NCBI GenBank assembly: GCA_963740525.1
Contig: CAVUEG010000006.1
Location: 1,116,001 to 1,180,000 of the forward strand
Direction of reading: 5' to 3'
DNA length: 64,000 nucleotides
Source: CAVUEG01 sp963740525
GTDB taxonomy: Bacteria; Actinomycetota; Actinomycetes; Propionibacteriales; Nocardioidaceae
Numbering within the stretch: position 1 is the stretch's first letter; each line of letters opens with the position of its first letter. The notes beneath the pieces are model-generated. The model was not told the DNA's origin, made no database searches, and saw nothing but the letters and a program-made list of their open reading frames with translations. Below, in pieces: positions 40,233-47,557 of this stretch. The translations under genes and the position numbers were made by a program.

Positions 40233-41485
40233 CCGTCCTGCCCCTGCCTCCCGGCCCGCCCGTCCCCGTCGCCGCCCCGAAGAGTGCGTCGCCGAAGGGT
40301 GAGCCCGGTGCCGCGACCTTCGGGGCCGTGCTCGACGCGCTCACGACTCCGACCGCGGCTGCGGTCGAGGACCTGCCGGCCGGCGACGAGCCGGTGGCTG
40401 ACGGGACGGGTCTCGAGGCGACCATGTCGCTCGCGGGAGCGATCGGGGTCGCGACCAACGCCCAGCCGCGCGCTCTGCCCGCTCCTCACGCGGAGGGCTC
40501 GGAAGACCCGTCGCTCAGCCCGGGTACGCCGACCGTCTCGCGCCTCATGTCCTCCGACGCTGCTCCGGCGGAGAACCTCCCGACCCAGTCGGGCGCTCAG
40601 CCTCCCGTCGTGCCCGAGACCGACACGACGCCGTCGTCCGCGGCCGCTCCCACCGCCTCGGCGACCGTCGCTCCGGTGACGCCCGCGATCCCGGTCACCG
40701 CCTCGTCGTCTCCCGTCGCGGGCCCGGCGGAGCCGGCCGCCCTCGAGGCTCCCACCGCGCCGCGCGCCGGGAGCCCGGGAGGCACCACCGGCGAGGGTTC
40801 CCCGGTCGCCCCGGCCATCACCAAGAGCGCCGCGCGGCCGCTGCGGCCGGGAGCCTCGCTCGCCGCCAGCCCGGCCGAGCCCGCCGCCGGGACGGCCGGC
40901 ACGCCAGCCGCCTCGCCCGTAGCGGGGACGTCGGCGAGCGCCGCGACGGCCGGTCCGGCAGCGACGCACCAGACCCCGGTCGCCGACCAGGTGTGGCCGG
41001 TCGTCCCGAGGCTGGTCGCGAGAGGCGACGGAACCCACCGGATCACGCTTCGGCTCCACCCGGCCGACCTCGGCGAGGTCAGGGTGACGGTGACGGTCAA
41101 GGGGGGCAAGGTCGACGTGATGCTGGCCGCCGGAGCCGACGCCCGCGAGGCGCTCCGGGAAGGCGGCGTCTCCCTGCGGTCACTGCTCGAGGGCACCGGC
41201 AGGAGCGCGGGACACCTGGTCCTGAGAGACCTGTCCGGCACCGTGGCGCCCGCCGACGCCCGTGCGGTTACCGATCTCGGCTCCCGTCCGGACGGCCGCG
41301 GCTCCGCCGGACCCGGGTCGGGGGGCGGCGACGCCTCGAGCGGCGGGCACCATCCGTCGTCCGGCCAGCCGAGGGCTGACGCCGGGCACGACCGCCATCC
41401 GGGCGCCTCTCGCCCTGCTGCCGAACGAAGCGTTTCCCCATCCACCCTCCGTGCCTCTTCCGGCGCGGTCGACGTCTCCATCTGA
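40229..41485 (+). CDS. fliK: Flagellar hook-length control protein FliK
   Basis: A 418-residue FliK. The first 260 residues are low-complexity Pro/Ala/Thr/Ser, as expected for the molecular ruler. The conserved C-terminal domain is at about 262-335: GDGTHRITLRLHPADLGEVRVTVTVKGGKVDVMLAAGADAREALREGGVSLRSLLE, the Flg_hook signature (LxPxxLGxVxVxL). A Gly/His/Ser-rich tail follows. It switches export from hook to filament substrates through FlhB. It is followed nine bases later by flgD. Confidence 0.9.
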   Translation: MTVLPLPPGPPVPVAAPKSASPKGEPGAATFGAVLDALTTPTAAAVEDLPAGDEPVADGTGLEATMSLAGAIGVATNAQPRALPAPHAEGSEDPSLSPGTPTVSRLMSSDAAPAENLPTQSGAQPPVVPETDTTPSSAAAPTASATVAPVTPAIPVTASSSPVAGPAEPAALEAPTAPRAGSPGGTTGEGSPVAPAITKSAARPLRPGASLAASPAEPAAGTAGTPAASPVAGTSASAATAGPAATHQTPVADQVWPVVPRLVARGDGTHRITLRLHPADLGEVRVTVTVKGGKVDVMLAAGADAREALREGGVSLRSLLEGTGRSAGHLVLRDLSGTVAPADARAVTDLGSRPDGRGSAGPGSGGGDASSGGHHPSSGQPRADAGHDRHPGASRPAAERSVSPSTLRASSGAVDVSI

Positions 41486-41494
41486 GAGGACCCG

Positions 41495-41905
41495 ATGACC
41501 GTCAACCCCGTCGAGAGTGGCTACGGACTGAACCAGGCCACCCCCACCGTCGCCCCGCCGGCCGACGCCCTGGGACGCGATGCGTTCCTCAAGCTCATGG
41601 TCGCCCAGCTGCGCTACCAGGATCCGATGAACCCGACCGACTCGTCGGAGTTCCTCGCCCAGACCGCGCAGTTCACGTCCTTGGAGAAGCTCGACGCCGT
41701 GGTCAAGCAGACCGCGGCCGCCCTGTCCGCCCAGATGGCCTTCGGCGCCAGCAGCCTGGTCGGCCGACCCATCACCTACACGTCCGAGGACGGCACGGAG
41801 CTCAGTGGCTCGGTCGACTCGGTGCGGTTCACCGCGACCGGGCCGGTGCTCGGCGTCGGCGGAACCGACGTACCGATCAGCAACGTCATCAGCGTCTCCG
41901 GCTGA
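41495..41905 (+). CDS. flgD: Flagellar hook assembly protein FlgD
   Basis: A 136-residue FlgD, shorter than the 220 residues usual in proteobacteria. The N-terminal FlgD motif is clear: LGRDAFLKLMVAQLRYQDPMNPTDSSEFLAQTAQFTSLEKLD. The C-terminal part SLVGRPITYTSEDGTELSGSVDSVRF TATGP is the short Tudor-like segment found in Gram-positive FlgD; the large FlgD-C insertion is missing. It acts as hook cap. Confidence 0.9.
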   Translation: MTVNPVESGYGLNQATPTVAPPADALGRDAFLKLMVAQLRYQDPMNPTDSSEFLAQTAQFTSLEKLDAVVKQTAAALSAQMAFGASSLVGRPITYTSEDGTELSGSVDSVRFTATGPVLGVGGTDVPISNVISVSG

Positions 41906-41932
41906 ACCTCCACCCCATCGAAAGGAACCACC

Positions 41933-42784
41933 ATGCTTCGCTCACTCTTCTCCGCCATCAGCGGGCTGCGTGCCAACCAGACCATGCTCGACGTGACCGG
42001 CAACAACATCGCCAACGCCAACACGGTCGGCTTCAAGGCCAGCGGGATCGTGTTCCAGGACACGCTCTCCCAGATGCTCACCTCCTCCGGCGCGCCCACG
42101 GCGACGTCGGGCGGCACCAACCCGATCCAGGTCGGTCTCGGGGTCCAGGTCGGCGGAGTCACTACCAACTTCAACCAGGGCTCCGCCCAGGTCACCGGCC
42201 GGGCGACCAACCTGATGATCTCCGGTGACGGACTGTTCGTGGTCAACCGCGGCGGTGAGAACCTCTTCACCCGCGCGGGCGCCTTCAACTTCGACAGCAC
42301 CGGCAAGCTCGTGACCGTCGACGGTGACGTCGTCCAGGGGTACGCCGCCGACGCCACCGGCACGATCGACCCGACGGGCACCCCGACCGACATCGTCATC
42401 GACGACATCGCGAACGAGGACCCCACCAACCCGCTGAAGTCCTACACCATCGGCGCCGACGGCGTGATCACCGGCGTCTACGCCGACGGCTCCAAGCAGT
42501 CGCTGTTCCAGATCGCCATCGGGAACTTCGCCAACCCGGAGGGCCTGGAGAAGGTCGGCGACACGGCCTTCCGCTCGAGCACCAACTCCGGAGCGGTCCA
42601 GTTCGGAGCGCCGGGCACCGGGCGTCGGGGCAACCTGGTCGGCGGCTCGCTGGAGATGTCCAACGTCGACCTGGCCCAGGAGTTCACCAACCTGATCATC
42701 GCCCAGCGCGGCTTCCAGGCCACGTCTCGCGTGATCACCACCTCCGACCAGGTGCTCGAGGAGCTCGTGAACATCAAGAGGTAG
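41933..42784 (+). CDS. flgE: Flagellar hook/basal-body protein, FlgE (possibly FlgG-like)
   Basis: A 283-residue FlgE/F/G-family protein. Seen: MLRSLFSAISGLRANQTMLDVTGNNIANANTVGFKASGIVFQDTLSQML, the signature GDGLFVVNRGGENLFTRAGAFNFDSTGKLVTVDGDVVQGY, and the C-terminal GRRGNLVGGSLEMSNVDLAQEFTNLIIAQRGFQATSRVITTSDQVLEELVNIKR. The length is nearer to FlgG (about 260) than to a full FlgE (400 or more), but position after fliK and flgD supports hook. No second gene of this family is present in the window. Start ATG follows GAAAGGAA. Confidence 0.88.
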   Translation: MLRSLFSAISGLRANQTMLDVTGNNIANANTVGFKASGIVFQDTLSQMLTSSGAPTATSGGTNPIQVGLGVQVGGVTTNFNQGSAQVTGRATNLMISGDGLFVVNRGGENLFTRAGAFNFDSTGKLVTVDGDVVQGYAADATGTIDPTGTPTDIVIDDIANEDPTNPLKSYTIGADGVITGVYADGSKQSLFQIAIGNFANPEGLEKVGDTAFRSSTNSGAVQFGAPGTGRRGNLVGGSLEMSNVDLAQEFTNLIIAQRGFQATSRVITTSDQVLEELVNIKR

Positions 42785-42793
42785 TGGTCGGCG

Positions 42794-42833
42794 TCGGCCA
42801 AATGGCTCAGGTGAGGAGCCGTTTGGCCGATGT
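42794..42833 (+). promoter_or_regulatory. FliA-type promoter embedded in a palindrome, upstream of flbD
   Basis: CTCAGG (42806-42811) with TCAG, 15 bases, then GCCGATGT (42826-42833). The promoter lies within an inverted repeat of 15-bp arms with one mismatch (42794-42808 and 42816-42830, spacer 7), so both promoter elements are partly covered by it; a repressor site or an RNA hairpin on the flgE transcript is possible. Confidence 0.75.
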
Positions 42834-42846
42834 CAGGGGTGCCGGC

Positions 42847-42882
42847 CAAGGATGGCAGGCGTGTTCGACGGGTCAAGGATGG
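42847..42882 (+). promoter_or_regulatory. Two CAAGGATGG motifs in the flbD leader, predicted CsrA sites
   Basis: The nonamer CAAGGATGG occurs at 42847-42855 and 42874-42882, the same as in the fliC leader. The first is a hexaloop AAGGAT closed by GCC/GGC. The second contains AGGA, the likely ribosome binding site, about ten bases before ATG 42890. Confidence 0.55.
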
Positions 42883-42889
42883 CGCCAGC

Positions 42890-43183
42890 ATGGTCACGCT
42901 TACGCGAATCACGGGAGCGAAGTTCGCGCTGAACCCTGACCTCATCGAGCGCGTCGACGAGACTCCCGACACCGTGATCACGCTCGTGGACGGCACCAAG
43001 TACATCGTCCAGGACTCGTTGGCAGACGTCGTCGCAGCCATCCTCGACTACCGCGCCCAGGTCCTCGCGGCCACCACGCTCGTGGAGACCGGCGAGTCGA
43101 CCTCGGTGTCGCGTCGCGGCCGGCTTTCCGCCGTTCCGGAGGCGCAGGACAGCGTCGCCCCGTTCCCGCCGCAGGGGCCGTGA
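42890..43183 (+). CDS. flbD: FlbD family protein
   Basis: A 97-residue protein whose first 60 residues match the Gram-positive FlbD family (DUF, not the Caulobacter regulator): MVTLTRITGAKFALNPDLIERVDETPDTVITLVDGTKYIVQDSLADVVAAILDYRAQVL. The rest is a variable tail. Function unknown; it usually sits between flgE and motA, as here. Start ATG 42890 is set by the family's MxxLTR start and AGGA before it; longer in-frame starts cross the promoter. The stop overlaps the motA start. Confidence 0.88.
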   Translation: MVTLTRITGAKFALNPDLIERVDETPDTVITLVDGTKYIVQDSLADVVAAILDYRAQVLAATTLVETGESTSVSRRGRLSAVPEAQDSVAPFPPQGP

Positions 43184-43956
43184 TGGACCGGGCGACCCAG
43201 ATCGGCATCGGGATGGCCTTCGCGGCGATCATCGGTGCCAACCTGCTCGAGGGCGGCAAGCCGACCTCGCTGCTGCTGATGCCTCCGATGCTGCTCGTGT
43301 TCGGCGGCACCATCGGGGCCGCCGTGGCCGGCGGCACGATGACCGACGCCAAGAACGCGGCCCGCGCGCTCAAGCGTGCGTTCACCTACACGCCGGTCCC
43401 GCCGGGCGAGCTGGTCCCGGTCGTGGTGTCGCTGGCCGACAAGGCACGCCGTGAGGGCCTGCTCAACCTCGAGGAGAGCGTGGGCGAGGTCGGCGACGAG
43501 TTCCTCAGCCGCGGGGTCCGGCTCGTGGTCGACGGCACCGACCCCGAGGAGCTCCGGGAGATCCTCGAGTCCGAGATGTTCGCCCGCAAGGCCCAGGAGA
43601 AGCGGTCGGCGAAGTTCTTCAACGACATGGGCGGCTACGCGCCGACCATCGGGATCATCGGCACTGTGATGGGCCTGGTCCACGTCCTGGAGAACCTCTC
43701 CAACCCCGACCAGCTCGGCCACCTCATCGCCGGAGCGTTCGTCGCGACCCTGTGGGGTGTGATGACCGCCAACGTCGTTTGGCTGCCGATCGGCAGCCGT
43801 CTGACCCGCATCGGAGAGCTCGAGATCGGTCGGATGGAGATCGTGATCGAGGGCCTGCTGGCCGTCCAGGCGGGTGCCAACCCGCGCCTGGTGGCGCAGC
43901 GGCTCCAGTCGCTGCTGCCCGAGTCCGAGCGCGAGCCCGACGCAAAGGCGGCCTGA
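43183..43956 (+). CDS. motA: Flagellar motor stator protein MotA
   Basis: A 257-residue MotA with four membrane segments (about 6-22, 30-50, 155-172, 185-205). The conserved cytoplasmic loop has charged residues for FliG contact (ADKARREGLLNLEESV), and the stator prolines are present (Pro154 in GGYAPTIGIIGTVMGLVHVL; a second in VVWLPIGSRL). ATG 43183 overlaps flbD; GTG 43180 is an alternative. Together with MotB forms the ion channel of the motor. Confidence 0.95.
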   Translation: MDRATQIGIGMAFAAIIGANLLEGGKPTSLLLMPPMLLVFGGTIGAAVAGGTMTDAKNAARALKRAFTYTPVPPGELVPVVVSLADKARREGLLNLEESVGEVGDEFLSRGVRLVVDGTDPEELREILESEMFARKAQEKRSAKFFNDMGGYAPTIGIIGTVMGLVHVLENLSNPDQLGHLIAGAFVATLWGVMTANVVWLPIGSRLTRIGELEIGRMEIVIEGLLAVQAGANPRLVAQRLQSLLPESEREPDAKAA

Positions 43957-43957
43957 C

Positions 43958-44866
43958 ATGGGGAAGTCCAGGCGTCACCACGAGGACCACGACGAGCACG
44001 GCGGCGGCCACGAGCGCTGGCTGATCACGTACGCCGACATGGTCACGCTCCTCATGGTGCTGTTCATCGTGATGTTCGCGATCAGCCAGGTGGACCAGAA
44101 GCGGTTCCTGATGCTCAAGGAGGGTCGGGCCGTCGGGATCGGGCAGAACGCGACCCCGTTCAGTGGTGAGACCTCGGTGCTGGACGCCCAGGGGAGCCAG
44201 GCAGTGTCGGCGATCGCCCCCGACTCCGAGGGTCTCGACCCGATCTCCCAGGACCAGCAGCCCGACGTGGCGCTGGCGGCCGCCCACGCCGAGGCCCAGC
44301 AGGCGGCCGCCCAGAGCGCCGGCCGGAACGCGTACGACGAGGCACGGGCCGAGCTCATCCGGCTGGAGAACCTCCGCAAGCTGATCCACCGGGCCCTCGC
44401 GGCCAAGGGGTTCGCCGGCGACGTCAAGCTGACCGTGGACGCGCGCGGACTGCGGATCAGCCTGGTCTCGCGTCACATCGTGTTCGCGGCGAACATGGCC
44501 GACCTGAGCGAGCGAGGCCAGCGCCTGCTCGACGTCCTGGCCCCGGTGCTGCGCACCCTGGACAACCAGATCGAGGTGGACGGCCACACCAACCAGGTCA
44601 AGGTGAAGCCGAAGTACTTCCCCACCGACTGGGAGCTGTCCGCGGCTCGCGCGGTCACCGTGCTGCGCTACCTCGACGAGCGGGGCAGGGTGCCCGCCAC
44701 CCGGATGTCGGCGGCGGCCTTCGGGCACGAGCGGCCGATCGTCGACCCCAAGCTGCCGGGCTCACAGGAGCTGAACAAGCGCGTGGACGTCGTGGTCATC
44801 TCCGGTGCGTCAGAGGCAGCCCGCAACCTGTTCGAGGACGTCAAGAGAGAGCGAGCAGCCGGATGA
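43958..44866 (+). CDS. motB: Flagellar motor stator protein MotB
   Basis: A 302-residue MotB. Seen: His/Asp-rich cytoplasmic start, one membrane segment (about 24-45) with the ion-binding Asp27 in YADMVTLLMVLFIVMFA, a Gln/Ala-rich linker with plug region, and an OmpA-like peptidoglycan-binding domain (about 175-290) with IEVDGHTNQVKV, WELSAARAVTVLRYL and DVVVIS. It anchors the stator to the wall. One base separates it from motA; it overlaps fliL. Confidence 0.95.
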   Translation: MGKSRRHHEDHDEHGGGHERWLITYADMVTLLMVLFIVMFAISQVDQKRFLMLKEGRAVGIGQNATPFSGETSVLDAQGSQAVSAIAPDSEGLDPISQDQQPDVALAAAHAEAQQAAAQSAGRNAYDEARAELIRLENLRKLIHRALAAKGFAGDVKLTVDARGLRISLVSRHIVFAANMADLSERGQRLLDVLAPVLRTLDNQIEVDGHTNQVKVKPKYFPTDWELSAARAVTVLRYLDERGRVPATRMSAAAFGHERPIVDPKLPGSQELNKRVDVVVISGASEAARNLFEDVKRERAAG

Positions 44867-45294
44867 GCACCGAGATCGTCGACCCCGAGGTCGAGGAGGG
44901 CGGGGGCAAGGCCAAGCTGGTGCTCGTGCTCCTGGTCGTCCTCATCGCCGCCGGCGGCGGCTGGTGGTTCTTCCTGCGTCCGACGTCGGCCTCGGCCGCG
45001 CCCGAGCCGGAGCCCGGCGTGGTGGTCAAGCTCGACGCGATCCAGGTCAACCTCGATGGCGGCCACTACCTGCGGATCGGGCTGGCCCTCCAGGCGAGCA
45101 AGGACGCCGGCGAGGAGGTCGACGGCAGCTTGGCACTCGACGCCACCATCGACCTGTTCAGCGGTCTGTCGAACGAGAAGCTGGCCCGCAAGGCCTACCG
45201 GAACTCGCTCAAGCACCGCCTCGAGAAGCGCCTCGAAGAGGAGTACGAAGGCGAGGTGATCGGGGTCTACTTCACTGACTTCGTGACCCAGTAG
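44863..45294 (+). CDS. fliL: Flagellar basal body-associated protein FliL
   Basis: A 143-residue FliL: acidic cytoplasmic start, membrane segment at about 23-42 (LVLVLLVVLIAAGGGWWFFL), then VVVKLDAIQVNLDGGHYLRIGLALQASKDAGEEVDG and the end YEGEVIGVYFTDFVTQ (usually YFTEFVxQ). It encircles the stator and supports torque. Overlaps motB by four bases; 68 bases precede fliM. Confidence 0.92.
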   Translation: MSTEIVDPEVEEGGGKAKLVLVLLVVLIAAGGGWWFFLRPTSASAAPEPEPGVVVKLDAIQVNLDGGHYLRIGLALQASKDAGEEVDGSLALDATIDLFSGLSNEKLARKAYRNSLKHRLEKRLEEEYEGEVIGVYFTDFVTQ

Positions 45295-45362
45295 GCGACT
45301 CGCGCACAACTCCACATCGCGGACCCCTCAGGACCCGGCCCACCCGGCCGATGACCTGAGGC

Positions 45363-46325
45363 GTGACCGCCTCCCCTCGCACGTCCTCCAGCCGGGTCGG
45401 GGACGCTGGCCTGCGTGAGCGTCCGCGTCGCGCGGACAGCGCGGTGACGCCGTACGACTTCCGTCGTCCGGTCAAGATGTCGCGTGAGAACGTGCGGGCG
45501 TTGCAGATCGCGTTCGAGACCTTCGCCCGTCAGGCTTCGACCGTCCTGACCTCGTCCGTGCGCTCTGTGTGCGAGATCGAGGTGGTCTCCATCGAGCAGG
45601 AGACCTACTCGGAGTACGTCGACTCGCTGGACGAGATGACCTACATGACGATCTTCTCCATCGACCCGATCCAGCAGCACGCCGTGCTCGACTTCCCGCT
45701 CGCGATGACGATGTCCTGCGTCGACCGTCTGCTCGGCGGGCCGGGGCACGGTGAGCAGCCCGAGCGGCCACTGACCGACCTGGAGTCGTCCGTCGTCGAC
45801 ACCCTCTTCGAACGGATGGTCGCGGAGATCCGCTACGCCTTCTCCTCGTTGGTTCCGCTGGAGCCGAAGATCGTCGGAGTGGAGTACAACCCGAGCCTGG
45901 CCCAGGTCGGTCACGCCTCGGACGCCATGGTCGTCGCGCACTTTCGGCTGCGCGAGGGAGGGGCCGAGCACAAGGTCTCCGTCTGCGTCGCCTTCGCCGG
46001 CCTGCTCCCGTTCCTCAGCGCAGGCGACTCCCGCGCAGTGCTCAGCCCCGCGGACCGGGTCCGTCGCGAGGAGGCGACCAGCCGGCTCGCCGCAGGGTTC
46101 CGTGAGGTGCCGATCGAAGTCGCCATCCGCTTCCGGGCGACGCCGGCCGACCCGGTCGAGCTCTCCGGCCTTCAGGTCGGCGACGTGGTCCGTCTCAAGC
46201 ACCCTGCCGAGGCACCGCTCGACGTGATGGCGGCCGACGTCGTCTTCGCACATGCCACCCCGGGCAGCCAGGGCAGACGCCTGGCCGCTCTGGTGGTCGC
46301 CACACCCACCCAGGAGAAAGCATGA
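45363..46325 (+). CDS. fliM: Flagellar motor switch protein FliM
   Basis: A 320-residue FliM. The usual N-terminal CheY-binding motif (LSQxEIDALL) is not seen; the start is instead VTASPRTSSSRVGDAGLRERPRRADSAVTPYDFRRPVKMSRENVRALQIAFETFARQAS. The middle domain has LDFPLAMTMSCVDRLLGGPG and the end is a SpoA-type domain (PIEVAIRFRATPADPVELSGLQVGDVVRLKH). GTG 45363 is taken as start; GTG 45444 is an alternative. The absent CheY motif may mean control other than by CheY-P, or a start further upstream that is not visible. Confidence 0.9.
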   Translation: MTASPRTSSSRVGDAGLRERPRRADSAVTPYDFRRPVKMSRENVRALQIAFETFARQASTVLTSSVRSVCEIEVVSIEQETYSEYVDSLDEMTYMTIFSIDPIQQHAVLDFPLAMTMSCVDRLLGGPGHGEQPERPLTDLESSVVDTLFERMVAEIRYAFSSLVPLEPKIVGVEYNPSLAQVGHASDAMVVAHFRLREGGAEHKVSVCVAFAGLLPFLSAGDSRAVLSPADRVRREEATSRLAAGFREVPIEVAIRFRATPADPVELSGLQVGDVVRLKHPAEAPLDVMAADVVFAHATPGSQGRRLAALVVATPTQEKA

Positions 46326-47087
46326 CCACCGAGACCCTGCCCAGCACCGGAAACCCCGAGAACCGGGGCACCTGGCTTCCCGACCCGGATCTCGAGGTCG
46401 CGATCGCACGCAGCGCGGACGCGGTCGCCTCGGCACTTCCGTCGCCCGACACCCTCGTCCCGGGTTCGGTGACACCGGCTTCGCACGTGGTGGCCGCCGA
46501 CTGGACGGCAGGTGCGGTGGCGGAACTCGACCGCCAGCCGGGCGCTTGGTCGGCCTGCTCGTCGGCCAGCAACTCTCCGCGGCGCTGGAGTCCGTGCCCG
46601 GTGGCCCGCTCGACCTGGCCGCGGCAGTGCAGCCGGCGCTCGACGTGGCCGCAGCGGCGCTGGGCAGCGGCGCGACCGCCGGGCGCAGCCTGTTCGGTGA
46701 CGACCTGGGGCTCGACCCTGGCCAAGGCCGGGAGTACGCCGTCCCGCTGCTGGCGGGCGCCGAGGCCGTGGCGATGCTGTTCGTCTCCGCCACGACCCAG
46801 CCGATCGCCACCCCTCCCGTCAGCCCGTCCGCGGCGCACAGCCGCGGGGTCGAGCTGCTTCACGGGGTGGCCATGGACGTCACCGTCGAGCTCGGCCGCA
46901 CCCGGTTGGCCGTGCGCGAGCTGCTCGCGTTGACCCCCGGTGACGTGCTGGAGCTCGACCGTGCGGCCGGCAGCCCGGCCGACCTGCTGGTCAACGGCCG
47001 GCTGATCGCTCGCGGCGAGGTGGTCGTGGTGGACGAGAACTTCGCGCTTCGGGTGACCGAGATCGTCGCGGGACCTGCCGGGGCTGA
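46322..47087 (+). pseudogene. fliN: Flagellar motor switch protein FliN, apparent frameshift
   Basis: Starts ATG 46322 over the fliM stop (MTTETLPSTGNPENRGTWLPDPDLEVAIARSADAVASAL). One base seems missing near 46545: after it the sense continues in another frame as LVGLLVGQQLSAALESVPGGPLDLAAAVQPALDVAAAALG and the SpoA domain GVAMDVTVELGRTRLAVRELLALTPGDVLELDRAAGSPADLLVNGRLIARGEVVVVDENFALRVTEIV. As read, that frame runs to 47202, over the fliO start; one more missing base near 47072 would end it at 47087. Large N-terminal extension compared with E. coli FliN, as in FliY-like forms. Confidence 0.8.
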
Positions 47088-47089
47088 CC

Positions 47090-47557
47090 GTGCTCGAGCT
47101 CACGCTGCGCGTGGTGCTGTCGCTCGCCGTGGTGCTGGGACTGTTCTGGGCCGTGGCCCGGATCGGGTCGCGCAAGATGACGGCGGTGACGCGCGTCGGT
47201 GATCAGGGTGCGAGGTCGCCAGCGCTGAGCCGCGGCGCCTCCATCGCGGTCGTCGAGGTCGGTTGCCGGGTGCTGGTCGTCGGGATCTCGGACGGCGGGG
47301 TCCGACTGCTGACCGAGCTCGACCCGGTCGAGCTGGAGTCCGTGCAAGAGGTTCCCGAGCCGGGGATCTCGCCGAAAGGCTCGTCGGCGTCCGGTCGTTC
47401 GGCGTACGAGTCGGGGCGGGCTCCGGAGCGCACGGCGCTGGCCGGGTCGCTGCTGGCCGCCCAGACCTGGCGTCAGGCCTGGGCGACGGCCACCGGTCGT
47501 TCCGTCACGGGCCAGGCAGCCGAGGGCTCCCTCGCGGACGGCGGCACGGATGCCTGA
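47090..47557 (+). CDS. fliO: Flagellar biosynthetic protein FliO
   Basis: A 155-residue FliO/FliZ-family protein: one membrane segment (about 4-22, LTLRVVLSLAVVLGLFWAVARIG) followed by a cytoplasmic domain with SIAVVEVGCRVLVVGISDGGVRLLTELDPVEL, the typical FliO beta-domain. Helps stabilise the FliP ring. Start GTG 47090; the frame is also open upstream, so the exact start is uncertain. Overlaps fliP by eight bases. Confidence 0.87.
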   Translation: MLELTLRVVLSLAVVLGLFWAVARIGSRKMTAVTRVGDQGARSPALSRGASIAVVEVGCRVLVVGISDGGVRLLTELDPVELESVQEVPEPGISPKGSSASGRSAYESGRAPERTALAGSLLAAQTWRQAWATATGRSVTGQAAEGSLADGGTDA

